DNA of 10,313 nt from Avimonoglobus sp965151315 (GTDB taxonomy: Bacteria > Bacillota > Clostridia > UBA1381): NCBI GenBank assembly GCA_965151315.1, contig CBCTZG010000091.1, positions 1-10,313 on the forward strand. Direction: 5' to 3'. A program made the translations under genes and the position numbers. A model generated the notes under the pieces. The model ran no database searches. It was not told the origin of the DNA and saw only the letters and a list, made by a program, of their open reading frames with translations. Shown one piece after another: positions 1-6,320 of this stretch. The stretch's first letter is position 1, and each line of letters starts with the position of its first letter.

Positions 1-743
1 CGGTGGCAGCAGGCGTCCGGGAAGGCAAGACCTCCCCGCCAAAGCACTATACGGAGGATTCCCTGTTGGCAGCTATGGAAACGGCAGGCGCGGCAGACGC
101 ACCGGAGGATGCAGAGCGCAAGGGTTTAGGCACCCCGGCTACCCGTGCGGCTACACTGGAAAAGCTGGTAACAACCGGCTTTGTGCAGAGAAAGAAAAAA
201 CAGCTCATTCCCACGGAAAAGGGAACCAACCTGATTACGGTCCTGCCGGATAATATTAAATCCCCGCTGCTTACCGCGGAATGGGAATCCAGACTAAAAC
301 AGGTGGAGCGCGGCGAGATCAGTGCGGAGGCTTTCATGGAAGGGATCGCCGATATGAACAGGGGGCTTGTCAAAGAACATACCGCACCGGAGGAACGGTT
401 TGCCGGCCTGTTCCCTTACGCAAAAGGAACCCGGCGCGAGGCTGTCGGCACCTGTCCCCGCTGCGGCGGCACTGTGTATGAGGGCAAAAAGGGATTTTTC
501 TGTGAAAAGCGAGACTGCTCCTTTGCCCTCTGGAAAGATAACAAATTCTTTACAGGTAAGAAGAAAACCCTGACAAAAACCGTTGCGGCGGCCCTTCTGA
601 AAGAGGGCCGCGTTTCTATGTCCGGGCTTTACAGTGAAAAAACGGGCCGGACCTATGACGCGGTTGTGGTGCTGGATGATACGGGCGGCAAGTATGTGAA
701 TTTCAAGCTGGAATTTCCGGCGAGGAAAGGTGGGCGCAAATGA
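1..743 (+). CDS. topB: DNA topoisomerase III, C-terminal part (partial, 5' end outside window)
   Basis: This is the C-terminal part of a type IA topoisomerase of the kind ICEs carry. It would pass single DNA strands during replication or transfer of the element. The visible 246 residues hold the conserved family stretch with TEDSLLAAM near residue 18, then GLGTPATRAATLEKL (about residues 42-56), LIPTEKG and SPLLTAEWESRL. These belong to the core domain after the catalytic tyrosine, which lies upstream of the window. A C-terminal zinc ribbon follows, with C151-x2-C154 and C167-x4-C172, then a small topo-C repeat-like tail ending in KYVNFKLEF. The reading frame is open at the window edge; the GTG at base 3 is internal, not a start. 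The TGA stop overlaps the ATG of the next gene (ATGA at 740-743), so the two are translationally coupled. Family assignment is firm; chromosomal versus ICE origin is inferred from the neighbours. Confidence 0.93.
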   Translation, partial: VAAGVREGKTSPPKHYTEDSLLAAMETAGAADAPEDAERKGLGTPATRAATLEKLVTTGFVQRKKKQLIPTEKGTNLITVLPDNIKSPLLTAEWESRLKQVERGEISAEAFMEGIADMNRGLVKEHTAPEERFAGLFPYAKGTRREAVGTCPRCGGTVYEGKKGFFCEKRDCSFALWKDNKFFTGKKKTLTKTVAAALLKEGRVSMSGLYSEKTGRTYDAVVVLDDTGGKYVNFKLEFPARKGGRK

Positions 744-1117
744 GCGCCCCACCGGAAAGAGAACTGACACGATCCGAGCGGGCGGCAATCCGAAGGCTGG
801 TGACGAGTTTGTGCGCCAACTATGACTGCCAGGATAAGCTCTGCCTCCCCCTGGACTGTCCCTGCTACATGCTGAATAAATGGTGGACCGGCGCGTTCTG
901 CCGTTATTTCCGGGCGGCGGTGCTGCCTACGGAGCCAAAGCTGGAATCTGCCCTGACCGGTGAAGATACTTCTCTCAGGCAGAAGATATGCCCGGTCTGC
1001 GGAAAGGCTTACCTTCCGGTCACAAGCCAGGCGTATTGTTCGGATTTTTGCCGTAGCTTTGCCAGACGGAAATCCGAGCGGGAACGGAAACGGCGCAGGC
1101 GGCAAAACAGAGGGTGA
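740..1117 (+). CDS. Cysteine-rich VLP domain protein of ICEs
   Basis: A 125-residue protein of the Cys-rich VLP family, found almost only in clostridial conjugative elements; its biochemical role is unknown. The N-terminal half has the family signature, cysteines at 25, 30, 35, 40, 42 and 54 around the CLPLDCPCYM segment. The C-terminal half has a second likely metal site, C84-x2-C87 and C100-x3-C104, followed by a very basic tail (RKSERERKRRRRQNRG). Two zinc sites and a basic tail suggest nucleic-acid contact, which is inference. It starts on the ATG that overlaps the topoisomerase stop by ATGA and has no strong ribosome binding site of its own, as expected for coupled translation. Its stop is followed two bases later by one arm of a 17-bp inverted repeat. 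Confidence 0.85.
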   Translation: MSAPPERELTRSERAAIRRLVTSLCANYDCQDKLCLPLDCPCYMLNKWWTGAFCRYFRAAVLPTEPKLESALTGEDTSLRQKICPVCGKAYLPVTSQAYCSDFCRSFARRKSERERKRRRRQNRG

Positions 1118-1119
1118 TG

Positions 1120-1232
1120 TGTCCGCAACTTAGCCCAATCAGGCCAGTGTTTTCAAGGGTTTTAAGGCCCTGTTTACGGGGCGCCTATATTAGAATACTC
1201 CCGGCCTCTGAAATGGGGCTAAGTTGCGGACA
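1120..1232. repeat. Long perfect inverted repeat (17-bp arms) framing a 113-bp segment
   Basis: The 17 bases at 1120-1136 (TGTCCGCAACTTAGCCC) are exactly reverse-complementary to 1216-1232. With gaps, the similarity continues inward: TCAGGCC on the left against TCAGAGGCC read from the right. The segment begins with TG and ends with CA, as some insertion-sequence ends do, but I see no target-site duplication in the flanks and no room for a transposase. The 79-base interior is too long a loop for an intrinsic terminator. It contains a small GCCC/GGGC hairpin near 1168-1181 and a TATATT at 1186 without a good -35 box. It could be a MITE or IS relic, a recombination or protein-binding site, or an mRNA structure between two operons. 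The repeat itself is certain; its nature is not. Confidence 0.75.
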
Positions 1233-1275
1233 AAGGGCGCATTTTAGTGCTCTATTTTTATGACAGTTTGGAGGG

Positions 1276-1800
1276 ATGCTTATAGAAAAAATACCGATTG
1301 TGCCGGAGATCATGCGGATCGATACCAGGACGCAGGCCATTGACATGCAGCAGATCGGCAACCGGCGCTTCCTGTTCAATCCAAAGACCGGCGTGCTGGT
1401 CCTGGGCCGCCAGTATCAGGAAACAAGTCTTGTAAATGCCAGCCATGCCGTGGAGCTGGCAGATGCGGGAATCACAAAAGATTTTGACGATTTTGTGCGG
1501 GGCTGGATCGGGACCGGCAGGAACTATCCCAAAGGGGTGATCCACTTTGCCCCATGTGTAGATTCCGGAAACATTTCTCTTTTTGACCGGGCTTTTGACA
1601 CGCTGGAAATGTTCAGGGAAAACGGTGCTCTGGCCGGAACGGTGGTACGGGGCTTCGGGAGCCGGTGGGAACAGCCCTTATCTGCGATCCTTACGGATTT
1701 ACAGAAAGAGGAACAAAAGCCCTCCCTCCGGCAGCAGCTAAGGAAAACGCCGGAGGGCAAAGCTGTCCGGCACAGGAAAGAAAACCAACAACAACGATAG
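1276..1800 (+). CDS. Conserved ICE hypothetical protein with C-terminal PSLRQQL tail
   Basis: A 174-residue soluble protein of a type I recognise from clostridial ICEs but cannot name. The N-terminal part (about residues 10-45) has RIDTRTQAIDM and NRRFLFNPKTGVLVLG. The centre has DDFVRGWIGTGRNYPKGVIHFAP, then FDTLEMFRENGA and VVRGFGSRWEQPLSAIL. No enzyme motif, signal peptide or membrane segment is visible. The tail, from about residue 147, is charged, low in structure and contains KPSLRQQL, a motif shared with the next protein and in altered form with the relaxase. Start choice is awkward: GGAGGG at 1270-1275 touches this ATG with no spacer, and the codon at normal spacing (1282) is ATA. It opens the operon that runs to mobC; the next gene begins 11 bases after its stop. 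Confidence 0.75.
   Translation: MLIEKIPIVPEIMRIDTRTQAIDMQQIGNRRFLFNPKTGVLVLGRQYQETSLVNASHAVELADAGITKDFDDFVRGWIGTGRNYPKGVIHFAPCVDSGNISLFDRAFDTLEMFRENGALAGTVVRGFGSRWEQPLSAILTDLQKEEQKPSLRQQLRKTPEGKAVRHRKENQQQR
1710..1739 (+). repeat. 30-nt direct repeat, copy 1 (encodes the PSLRQQL tail)
   Basis: Bases 1710-1739 match 2351-2380 at 29 of 30 positions, including 21 consecutive identical bases starting at 1719. Both copies lie at the same place in two adjacent genes, where the globular part ends and the basic tail begins, and both are read in the same frame. This suggests a duplicated or exchanged 3' gene module. Confidence 0.85.
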
Positions 1801-1814
1801 GAGGCGATTTTTTG
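1799..1814 (+). promoter_or_regulatory. Ribosome binding site that fixes a TTG start
   Basis: AGGAGG at 1799-1804, overlapping the stop codon of the previous gene, is followed after 7 bases by TTG at 1812. No ATG or GTG is suitably placed nearby in this frame, and the residues after this TTG (SINHIETEDLRRM) begin the conserved part of the protein, so TTG is taken as the start. Confidence 0.8.
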
Positions 1815-2444
1815 AGTATCAACCATATTGAAACAGAGGACCTTCGCCGTATGGAGGGAAAAGGCGGCCTGATTTTGCAGGGCTGCGGCGGCGAGCTGCA
1901 GGAATGGCTTGACGGGATCAATGAAATGTTCACCGAGGCCGGTATTCTGAAAAACGGCGCGAAGTTCCAGGATATTTTTGCTTTTGAGTATAATGATTCT
2001 CCCTGTCTGCTCTATCCCTTTGAGGGTGTGGACCTGGAGATTGGGAAACTTGCCATGTGGCGTTTGCAGACCCATGAGACTTTCGGTGGCACATGGCTCT
2101 CTGATTTTGTCCCCAACCGTCTGGGCGGGTTTATCGGGGAACCGGCGCCGGAGCCGGAAAAGCCGGACTGCGCGCTGATCGGGCAGGACGGCAATATTTT
2201 TAACCTGGTGGGGATCGCTGAGCGCACTTTGCGGGAGCATGGGCTTACAGACCAGGCAAAGGAAATGAAGGACCGGGTATTTGCTTCCGGCAGCTATGGC
2301 GAGGCGCTTTGTATCATCGGCGAGTATGTGAATATCACAGATACGGAGCCGGAACAAAGGCCCTCCCTCCGGCAGCAGCTTAAAGAAACGAAAACAGCGG
2401 AACCGTCTGCCCGGCTAAAACCGGAAAAGCAGCAGGAACGATAA
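1812..2444 (+). CDS. Conserved ICE hypothetical protein with C-terminal PSLRQQL tail
   Basis: A 210-residue protein of a family seen in clostridial ICEs; function unknown. It starts at TTG 1812 behind a perfect AGGAGG; the open frame extends upstream, but that part overlaps the preceding gene and is not used. The first domain (about residues 1-115) contains LILQGCGGELQEWLDGINEM and LAMWRLQTHETFGGTWLSDF followed by VPNRLGGFIGE. After a Pro/Glu-rich linker a second domain (about 125-185) reads CALIGQDGNIFNLVGIAERTL and SGSYGEALCIIGEYVNIT, a module that recurs alone or fused in other ICE proteins. The tail repeats the PSLRQQL motif of the upstream protein and ends in a Lys/Arg/Glu/Gln-rich stretch. 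No membrane segment or catalytic motif is apparent. The next gene begins 12 bases after its stop with its own ribosome binding site, so this is one operon. Confidence 0.8.
   Translation: MSINHIETEDLRRMEGKGGLILQGCGGELQEWLDGINEMFTEAGILKNGAKFQDIFAFEYNDSPCLLYPFEGVDLEIGKLAMWRLQTHETFGGTWLSDFVPNRLGGFIGEPAPEPEKPDCALIGQDGNIFNLVGIAERTLREHGLTDQAKEMKDRVFASGSYGEALCIIGEYVNITDTEPEQRPSLRQQLKETKTAEPSARLKPEKQQER
2351..2380 (+). repeat. 30-nt direct repeat, copy 2
   Basis: Second copy of the repeat at 1710-1739, with one mismatch, 641 bp downstream. It encodes EQRPSLRQQL at the beginning of this protein's basic tail. A diverged relative (23 positions, 3 mismatches to the first copy) lies inside the relaxase gene at 7898-7920. 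Confidence 0.85.
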
Positions 2445-2456
2445 CAGGAGGTGCCG

Positions 2457-3389
2457 ATGGAAAAAGAAAAGACTTACGGTGTATGGGCGGTGCGCAGCGC
2501 CGCTTCAATCTTTGGGCGGGCGGAAAGCTGGTGCAAGGAGGCCGGCAGGCCCCTTGAATTTGCCTCCCAGGAGACAGCCGAGGCTTACGCGAAGGAGTGT
2601 AACAGCCGCACGACTGCCAACGTCCACTATTTTGTAAAGGAAAAGGAACCGGAACCGGGTGCTGTCCGAAAGGACGGAACACAGCCGGACAGAGCTGCCC
2701 GCGCCCATGAGGAACAGACGCCCCGAAACGCGGCGATGGAAAAACTGAATGAGATTCCCGGCAGGCAGCTTTCCAAAGATCCGGACCCTTTGGTGGAAAT
2801 CCGTTCCGCGGTACACAGCAATTATGCCGGCATGGTCGCCATGCTTGCGGCAGACAACCGGGTCTATCTGGGCCGCGAGGAACACTATCACTATCAGGAC
2901 GGGCTTACCTCCTATTACGATAACGGCGACGGCTCCCTATGCTTTGTCACAGACCGGGCGGATATGTATTATTTCCTCTACGGTGAGGGCTGGGCCCATT
3001 CTCAGGCGGAAATGCTGGAGCGTGGGCTTACATCGGATCAGTATGCGGAGTTTGCCCGGCTACAAAACGGCGTTCTCCGGCAGTTTGAAGCACAGCGGGA
3101 AATCCTGTTCGCCGGGCAGCCCTTCCAGCCGCCTGAAAGCTATCTGCGGAACGCGGAGCTTTACGAGGAAGGACAGACCGGCAATTATAATATGCTGGAC
3201 GGCAGGCTGAACAACGAGCCCCCGGTGAAGCCGGACCTGACGGACGGCCAGACCCACGAGGAAATCCGGGAGCTTGCCCCGGAGACCTTGCCGGAAGAAA
3301 AGCCCTCTGTCCTGGACCGCCTGAAATCCGAGCGCCCGGAGCATGAGGCAAGGCAGATCACACCGCCTGTCCCGGAAAGGGGGCTTTGA
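2457..3389 (+). CDS. Conserved ICE hypothetical protein (two-domain, acidic linker)
   Basis: A 310-residue protein, unnamed but of a type found in this position in clostridial ICEs. ATG 2457 follows AGGAGG (2446-2451) after 5 bases; a GTG six bases earlier overlaps the ribosome binding site and was not chosen. The N-terminal domain (about residues 1-60) reads TYGVWAVRSAASIFGRAESW, then ETAEAYAKECNSRTTANVHY and FVKEKEPE. A charged linker follows to about residue 110. The second domain (about 115-250) contains YAGMVAMLAADNRVYLGREE, YYDNGDGSLCFVTDRADMYY and a helical stretch, SDQYAEFARLQNGVLRQFEAQ. The tail carries KPSVLDRLKSE, a weaker version of the PS-x-x-x-x-L motif of its neighbours. No catalytic signature or signal peptide is seen. 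Its TGA lies just ahead of the next gene's ATG, indicating close coupling. Confidence 0.78.
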   Translation: MEKEKTYGVWAVRSAASIFGRAESWCKEAGRPLEFASQETAEAYAKECNSRTTANVHYFVKEKEPEPGAVRKDGTQPDRAARAHEEQTPRNAAMEKLNEIPGRQLSKDPDPLVEIRSAVHSNYAGMVAMLAADNRVYLGREEHYHYQDGLTSYYDNGDGSLCFVTDRADMYYFLYGEGWAHSQAEMLERGLTSDQYAEFARLQNGVLRQFEAQREILFAGQPFQPPESYLRNAELYEEGQTGNYNMLDGRLNNEPPVKPDLTDGQTHEEIRELAPETLPEEKPSVLDRLKSERPEHEARQITPPVPERGL

Positions 3390-3391
3390 GT

Positions 3392-4090
3392 ATGGGGACC
3401 AAATTTGAAGGCGTAGACATACTGGACTTTCTGGGGCAGGTCGTAGAACTGCATACACAGCATTATAAAGAAGATTTTGACGTGGATAAAGAACTGATCC
3501 AAAAGGTGGCCTTATCAGGAGAACCGGAGGAGCGGCGCCTTCTCTGGATGTCACGGCCCTGCGGCACCTATTGTTTGAGCGAGCGGGAGGTGTATCTACA
3601 GGAAAGCAATGAAAATAAAGTGTGGATGTTCTACCATGAGCAGACGAATGACCCGATTTTAGCTTATGCCCTTACATTGGATGGTTTGCAGGATGGAAAA
3701 GTGACCGGCACCATCTACCCTCTGGATTACCCTTCCCATGTGGAGCGGGTGAAATCACTGTCCTGTCCCATTGACCGGGTAACGGTGACATTCGAGGACG
3801 GCGTACAGTTTACCTTGCCCTATCAGTCCCGGAGACGGCAGATCAATGAGCTTATGCCGGAGCACGGCACGCCAAAATCCATGCAGTACGCGCCGGAAAG
3901 CGAGCGGGAGCTGGCGGTGATCCTGCGCCGGGAACGGCTGAAACGGGATTACCATGCAAAGCCGGGCAATGTTCAGGAATACATGGAAAAATTAAAAAAG
4001 GCGTCCATGCGCGGCAGGCTCAAAGAGGCCCAGGCCGCCGTCGCTGCTCCCGGTAGAGGCGCACCCCATAAAGGCGGGCTGGACCGATGA
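3392..4090 (+). CDS. Conserved ICE hypothetical protein upstream of mobC
   Basis: A 232-residue protein of unknown function. ATG 3392 lies 8 bases after AGGGGG (3378-3383); an in-frame TTG at 3386 is too close to that site and was passed over. The N-terminal part (EGVDILDFLGQVVELHTQHY) and the centre (LLWMSRPCGTYCLSEREVYL, then FYHEQTNDPILAYALTLDG) look like a folded mixed alpha/beta protein. The last third is basic and helical, with ESERELAVILRRERLKRDYH and YMEKLKKASMRGRLKEA, which may bind DNA or a partner. That is inference from charge only. No membrane segment is seen. The stop overlaps the mobC start by ATGA (4087-4090), so the two proteins are translationally coupled, which hints at a role near the relaxosome. 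I cannot assign a domain with confidence. Confidence 0.75.
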   Translation: MGTKFEGVDILDFLGQVVELHTQHYKEDFDVDKELIQKVALSGEPEERRLLWMSRPCGTYCLSEREVYLQESNENKVWMFYHEQTNDPILAYALTLDGLQDGKVTGTIYPLDYPSHVERVKSLSCPIDRVTVTFEDGVQFTLPYQSRRRQINELMPEHGTPKSMQYAPESERELAVILRRERLKRDYHAKPGNVQEYMEKLKKASMRGRLKEAQAAVAAPGRGAPHKGGLDR

Positions 4091-4431
4091 AGGGCGGACG
4101 GGATAAGCGGTCTGTCCGTGTGGAGTTTGTTCTGACCGAGGCGGAGGCTGCTTTGATAAAAGAGCGCATGGCAGAGCTGGGGATCACCAACCTTTCCGCT
4201 TATCTCCGCAAAATGGCGGTGGACGGTTACATCATTCACCTGGATATGGGCGACATTCAGGAAATGATACGCCTCCTTCGTATCTGCTCCAACAACTTAA
4301 ACCAGTACACCCGGCGTGCCAATGAAACCGGCAGCGTTTATGCTGCGGATGTGGAAGATCTGCGTACCCGGCTGGATGACCTGTGGAATGGTATGGATAA
4401 GCTGCTCCGGGGATTTGCAAACATTTCGTAA
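4087..4431 (+). CDS. mobC: MobC-family relaxosome accessory protein
   Basis: A 114-residue plasmid-mobilisation protein of the MobC type, expected to bind oriT next to the nick site and help the relaxase gain access to single-stranded DNA. The N-terminal half looks like a ribbon-helix-helix DNA-binding domain: a basic beta strand (RSVRVEFVLTEAEA, about residues 8-21) followed by two helices ending in AYLRKMAVDGYI. The C-terminal half carries the MobC signature, ICSNNLNQYTRRANETG (about residues 67-83), and a final amphipathic helix. Length and layout fit the family. It overlaps the preceding gene by ATGA. The relaxase it should serve is not adjacent but 2.9 kb downstream, separated by four genes including a toxin-antitoxin operon. 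Confidence 0.88.
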   Translation: MKGGRDKRSVRVEFVLTEAEAALIKERMAELGITNLSAYLRKMAVDGYIIHLDMGDIQEMIRLLRICSNNLNQYTRRANETGSVYAADVEDLRTRLDDLWNGMDKLLRGFANIS

Positions 4432-4522
4432 ACGGAGAAAATAGCCGTTGCTTTCCGGGAACCGGCACGGTAGAATTTTGGCAGAGGGACATGATATTTT
4501 CCCGTGGAAGGAGGCTTGACCT
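4432..4522. other. Gap after mobC with nested inverted repeats
   Basis: This 91-base gap is bounded by imperfect inverted repeats: GAAAATA at 4437-4443 and TATTTTC at 4495-4501, flanked by matching G/C bases. Inside, TTCC-G-GGAA lies within CCGT/ACGG arms (about 4445-4470). A position just after mobC is a plausible second candidate for relaxosome binding, but the structure is weak. The end of the gap holds AAGGAGG (4508-4514), the ribosome binding site of the next gene. I see no promoter. Confidence 0.35.
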
Positions 4523-4813
4523 ATGCGTCTGATATTCAAACTGTTGGCGTTTCCCTTTGTCCTGGTTACGGGGCTTCTTTATCTGGTGTGCAAGTTCCTG
4601 GTGATCGCATCCGGCGCGGTGCTGGGGATTTTATCAGGCATTGTATTTCTGGCGTCGCTGGTGCTGTTCTTTACTGCCGGAGTGTGGGCCGGGCTTGCAT
4701 GGCTGGTGATCGCGTTTCTGATAAGCCCCTACGGTCTGCCAATGGCGGCGGCCTGGCTGGTCGGGATGATCGGCGGCGCAAACCACGCACTCAAAGATTT
4801 TGTATTTGGATAA
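4523..4813 (+). CDS. CD1845-family small membrane protein
   Basis: A 96-residue integral membrane protein resembling the CD1845 family of clostridial conjugative transposons; its role in transfer is unknown. Three hydrophobic segments are visible: about residues 4-24 (LLAFPFVLVTGLLYLVCKF), 28-55 (IASGAVLGILSGIVFLASLV and beyond) and 58-85, with a short C-terminal end, NHALKDFVFG. There is no cleavable signal peptide; MRLIFK simply precedes the first segment. ATG 4523 follows AAGGAGG (4508-4514) at 8 bases. A strong intrinsic terminator follows the stop codon, so this gene appears to close the operon that includes mobC. Confidence 0.8.
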   Translation: MRLIFKLLAFPFVLVTGLLYLVCKFLVIASGAVLGILSGIVFLASLVLFFTAGVWAGLAWLVIAFLISPYGLPMAAAWLVGMIGGANHALKDFVFG

Positions 4814-4819
4814 ACTTAT

Positions 4820-4853
4820 GGGCGGGGCATTTTCGGTGTCCCGCCCTCTTTTT
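4820..4853 (+). terminator. Intrinsic terminator after the CD1845-family gene
   Basis: GGGCGGG at 4820-4826 pairs with CCCGCCC at 4840-4846. The stem extends inward by G-T, C-G and A-T pairs to about 10 bp around a 7-base loop, followed directly by TCTTTTT (4847-4853). It lies seven bases after the stop codon and would end the mobC operon transcript. Confidence 0.85.
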
Positions 4854-4864
4854 CACTATTCGGG

Positions 4865-4889
4865 GCTGTCTCACAAGGCAGCTTTTTCT
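4865..4889 (+). terminator. Second hairpin with T-run, in the DUF3849 leader
   Basis: GCTGTC (4865-4870) pairs with GGCAGC (4877-4882) with one G-T wobble and a 6-base loop, followed by TTTTTCT. It could be a weak second terminator or a leader hairpin, since the ribosome binding site of the next gene starts at 4894. A very similar hairpin precedes the relaxase gene (7297-7329). Confidence 0.55.
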
Positions 4890-4904
4890 ATTTGGAGGGA
4901 TCAC

Positions 4905-5414
4905 ATGAAAGACACAACACAGCTATATATCTATCCGGCTTCCTATGTGCGTGAGCATGGAGAACTGGAACAATACCGTGCTTCCTATAAGGCAAATATC
5001 GCCTGTAAGGAGGCAATCGAACAGGCCATTGCCGATCACTACCGGGATAACCGCCTCGGAACGGAGGCAGTACATCAGGTTTTGGAACAATTCGGTTATG
5101 ACCGGATGTTTTATGTGCTTGCGGGCACGGTCCGGCAAAAGGATTGGGATGGGCGTATTTCCCGCGATAACAAAGCCTGGGCGAAAACCATTCCGGTCTA
5201 CGAGAACCCGGACGGCTTCGGCCAAGATCGGAATGTTTACTTTGTGGTGGATCGTAGCCACCCCGGACTTGTCGATCTCTTTCTTACGCAGGCCCGGCTC
5301 GATTATACAAAGGAACATGGGAAGAAAGTCTCGATCCGCGAAGGCATAAAACAGAGTACAGAGCGGACGGCAGCCGTACATGCACCAACAAAACGGAAAG
5401 AGCCGGAACGTTAA
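4905..5414 (+). CDS. DUF3849-family ICE protein
   Basis: A 169-residue protein matching the DUF3849 pattern seen in conjugative elements; no biochemical function is established to my knowledge. Recognisable parts are YPASYVREHGELEQYRASYK (about residues 9-28), NIACKEAIEQAIADHYRDNR, then QVLEQFGYDRMFYVLAGTVR and a DGRISRDNKAWAKTIPV segment around residues 85-101. A C-terminal region with YFVVDRSHPGLVDLFLTQAR and a basic tail, TKRKEPER, follows. The chosen ATG at 4905 lies 5 bases after GGAGGG (4894-4899). The frame is open further upstream, but that part runs through the terminator and has no ribosome binding site. The leader (hairpin, T-run, then GGAGGGATCAC) resembles that of the relaxase gene. 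The next 141 bases belong to the AbiE promoter region. Confidence 0.8.
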   Translation: MKDTTQLYIYPASYVREHGELEQYRASYKANIACKEAIEQAIADHYRDNRLGTEAVHQVLEQFGYDRMFYVLAGTVRQKDWDGRISRDNKAWAKTIPVYENPDGFGQDRNVYFVVDRSHPGLVDLFLTQARLDYTKEHGKKVSIREGIKQSTERTAAVHAPTKRKEPER

Positions 5415-5464
5415 TACATTTTCAAATTCGCACAAAACAGATACTTTCCCTATTGCTTCGTGCA

Positions 5465-5499
5465 GTTCAAAAAACGATTATTTCTAAATCCGTTCAAAA
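5465..5499. promoter_or_regulatory. Direct repeat upstream of the AbiE promoter, possible operator
   Basis: GTTCAAAA occurs at 5465-5472 and 5492-5499, 27 bases apart, just upstream of the -35 box. AbiEi-type antitoxins are known to repress their own promoter by binding repeats there. These two repeats are candidates, but they are short and in AT-rich DNA, so the call is tentative. Confidence 0.3.
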
Positions 5500-5502
5500 C
5501 CA

Positions 5503-5531
5503 TTGTATTTTCTCTTGCTTTGCGTTATAAT
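5503..5531 (+). promoter_or_regulatory. Sigma-A type promoter of the AbiE operon
   Basis: A perfect TATAAT at 5526-5531 lies 17 bases after TTGTAT (5503-5508, matching TTG of the consensus -35). The start of transcription would fall near 5538, leaving a leader of about 18 bases containing AGGAGG (5543-5548). It gives the toxin-antitoxin pair its own transcription inside the transfer region. Confidence 0.75.
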
Positions 5532-5555
5532 GAAAACAAAAAAGGAGGCTGTGCA

Positions 5556-6320
5556 ATGGAACGATACAAAGAGCTTGCCGCTTTGCGCTGTTTTACACAT
5601 GATGATATGGTGCAGCTCGCCGGATCAGAAAGTTCCGCTGTATGGCAGATAAAGAGTTATCTGCAAAAAGGATATATCGAGCGTGTGCGCCGCAATCTAT
5701 ATGCGGTCATCAGCATGGAAACCGGACAGGCGATCCCGAACCGCTACCAGATAGCTTCCCGCGTGACAGACGATGCCTGTGTGTCCCACCACAGCGCCTT
5801 TGAATACTACGGATATGCGAACCAGGTTTTTTATGATGTGTACTTCACCACCCAAAAGCGCGTCCGCCCGTTCTCTTATGACGGCGTAAATTACTGTCCG
5901 ATGGCCTGCCGGGGAAATACGGACATCATAAAAACAGACACCGGCATCCGCGTGACTTCTTTAGAGCGGACCGTGATAGACAGTATAGCGGATTTTGAAA
6001 AAATCGGAGGCCTGGAAGAATTGTTGCGCTGCCTTCTCCTGATTCCTTCGCTTGATTACAGCAAACTGCTTGACGCGCTGGAACTGTATGGCCGGGCGCA
6101 GCTATATCAAAAGGCCGGATTTATTCTTGAAGCATGGAAAGAGGAACTGTCTTTACCGGAACCGTTTTTTGTGGAATGTGAAAAACGGTCTTCTGCCAGT
6201 AAAACCTATCTCTTTGAAAAGCAGGGCGATTTTGTCCTTCATAACAGATGGAAACTGTTTGCTCCAAAAGATTTGAAAACGATCATAAATAAGGGGGTAA
6301 CTGATTATGATGCGCTTTGA
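5556..6320 (+). CDS. abiEi: AbiEi-type antitoxin and transcriptional regulator
   Basis: A 254-residue antitoxin of the AbiE system. In this family the protein neutralises the AbiEii nucleotidyltransferase without stable binding (type IV) and represses the operon. Residues 1-60 form a winged helix-turn-helix: MERYKELAALRCFTHDDM, then SAVWQIKSYLQKGYIERVRR and NLYAVIS. The middle holds the conserved SHHSAFEYYGY (about residues 78-88), and a C-terminal domain contains TSLERTVIDSIADFEKIGGL. ATG 5556 was chosen because it lies 7 bases after AGGAGG and just downstream of a TATAAT promoter; an in-frame GTG at 5460 would start upstream of that promoter. The end overlaps the toxin gene by 14 bases, giving the coupled translation usual for AbiE pairs. 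Confidence 0.88.
   Translation: MERYKELAALRCFTHDDMVQLAGSESSAVWQIKSYLQKGYIERVRRNLYAVISMETGQAIPNRYQIASRVTDDACVSHHSAFEYYGYANQVFYDVYFTTQKRVRPFSYDGVNYCPMACRGNTDIIKTDTGIRVTSLERTVIDSIADFEKIGGLEELLRCLLLIPSLDYSKLLDALELYGRAQLYQKAGFILEAWKEELSLPEPFFVECEKRSSASKTYLFEKQGDFVLHNRWKLFAPKDLKTIINKGVTDYDAL

Noticed and set aside
1120..1232. Reading the 17-bp inverted repeat as an intrinsic terminator
   Set aside because: The loop would be 79 bases and there is no T-run after the right arm.
1524..2357. Long open frame of 277 codons on the minus strand
   Set aside because: It runs antisense to two well-supported ICE genes with good ribosome binding sites, resembles no protein I know, and is the mirror of GC-rich codon bias.
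4800..4904. Upstream start for the DUF3849 gene
   Set aside because: The extra 35 codons cross an intrinsic terminator and a second hairpin; ATG 4905 has GGAGGG at proper spacing and begins the conserved domain.
4504..4908. Open frame of 134 codons overlapping the CD1845-family gene
   Set aside because: It starts inside that gene's ribosome binding site region, continues through the terminator, and the other frame encodes the recognisable membrane protein.
5460..5555. Upstream GTG start that would lengthen the AbiEi antitoxin by 32 residues
   Set aside because: It lies upstream of the TATAAT promoter, has no ribosome binding site, and the added residues do not look like the family; ATG 5556 has AGGAGG at 7 bases.
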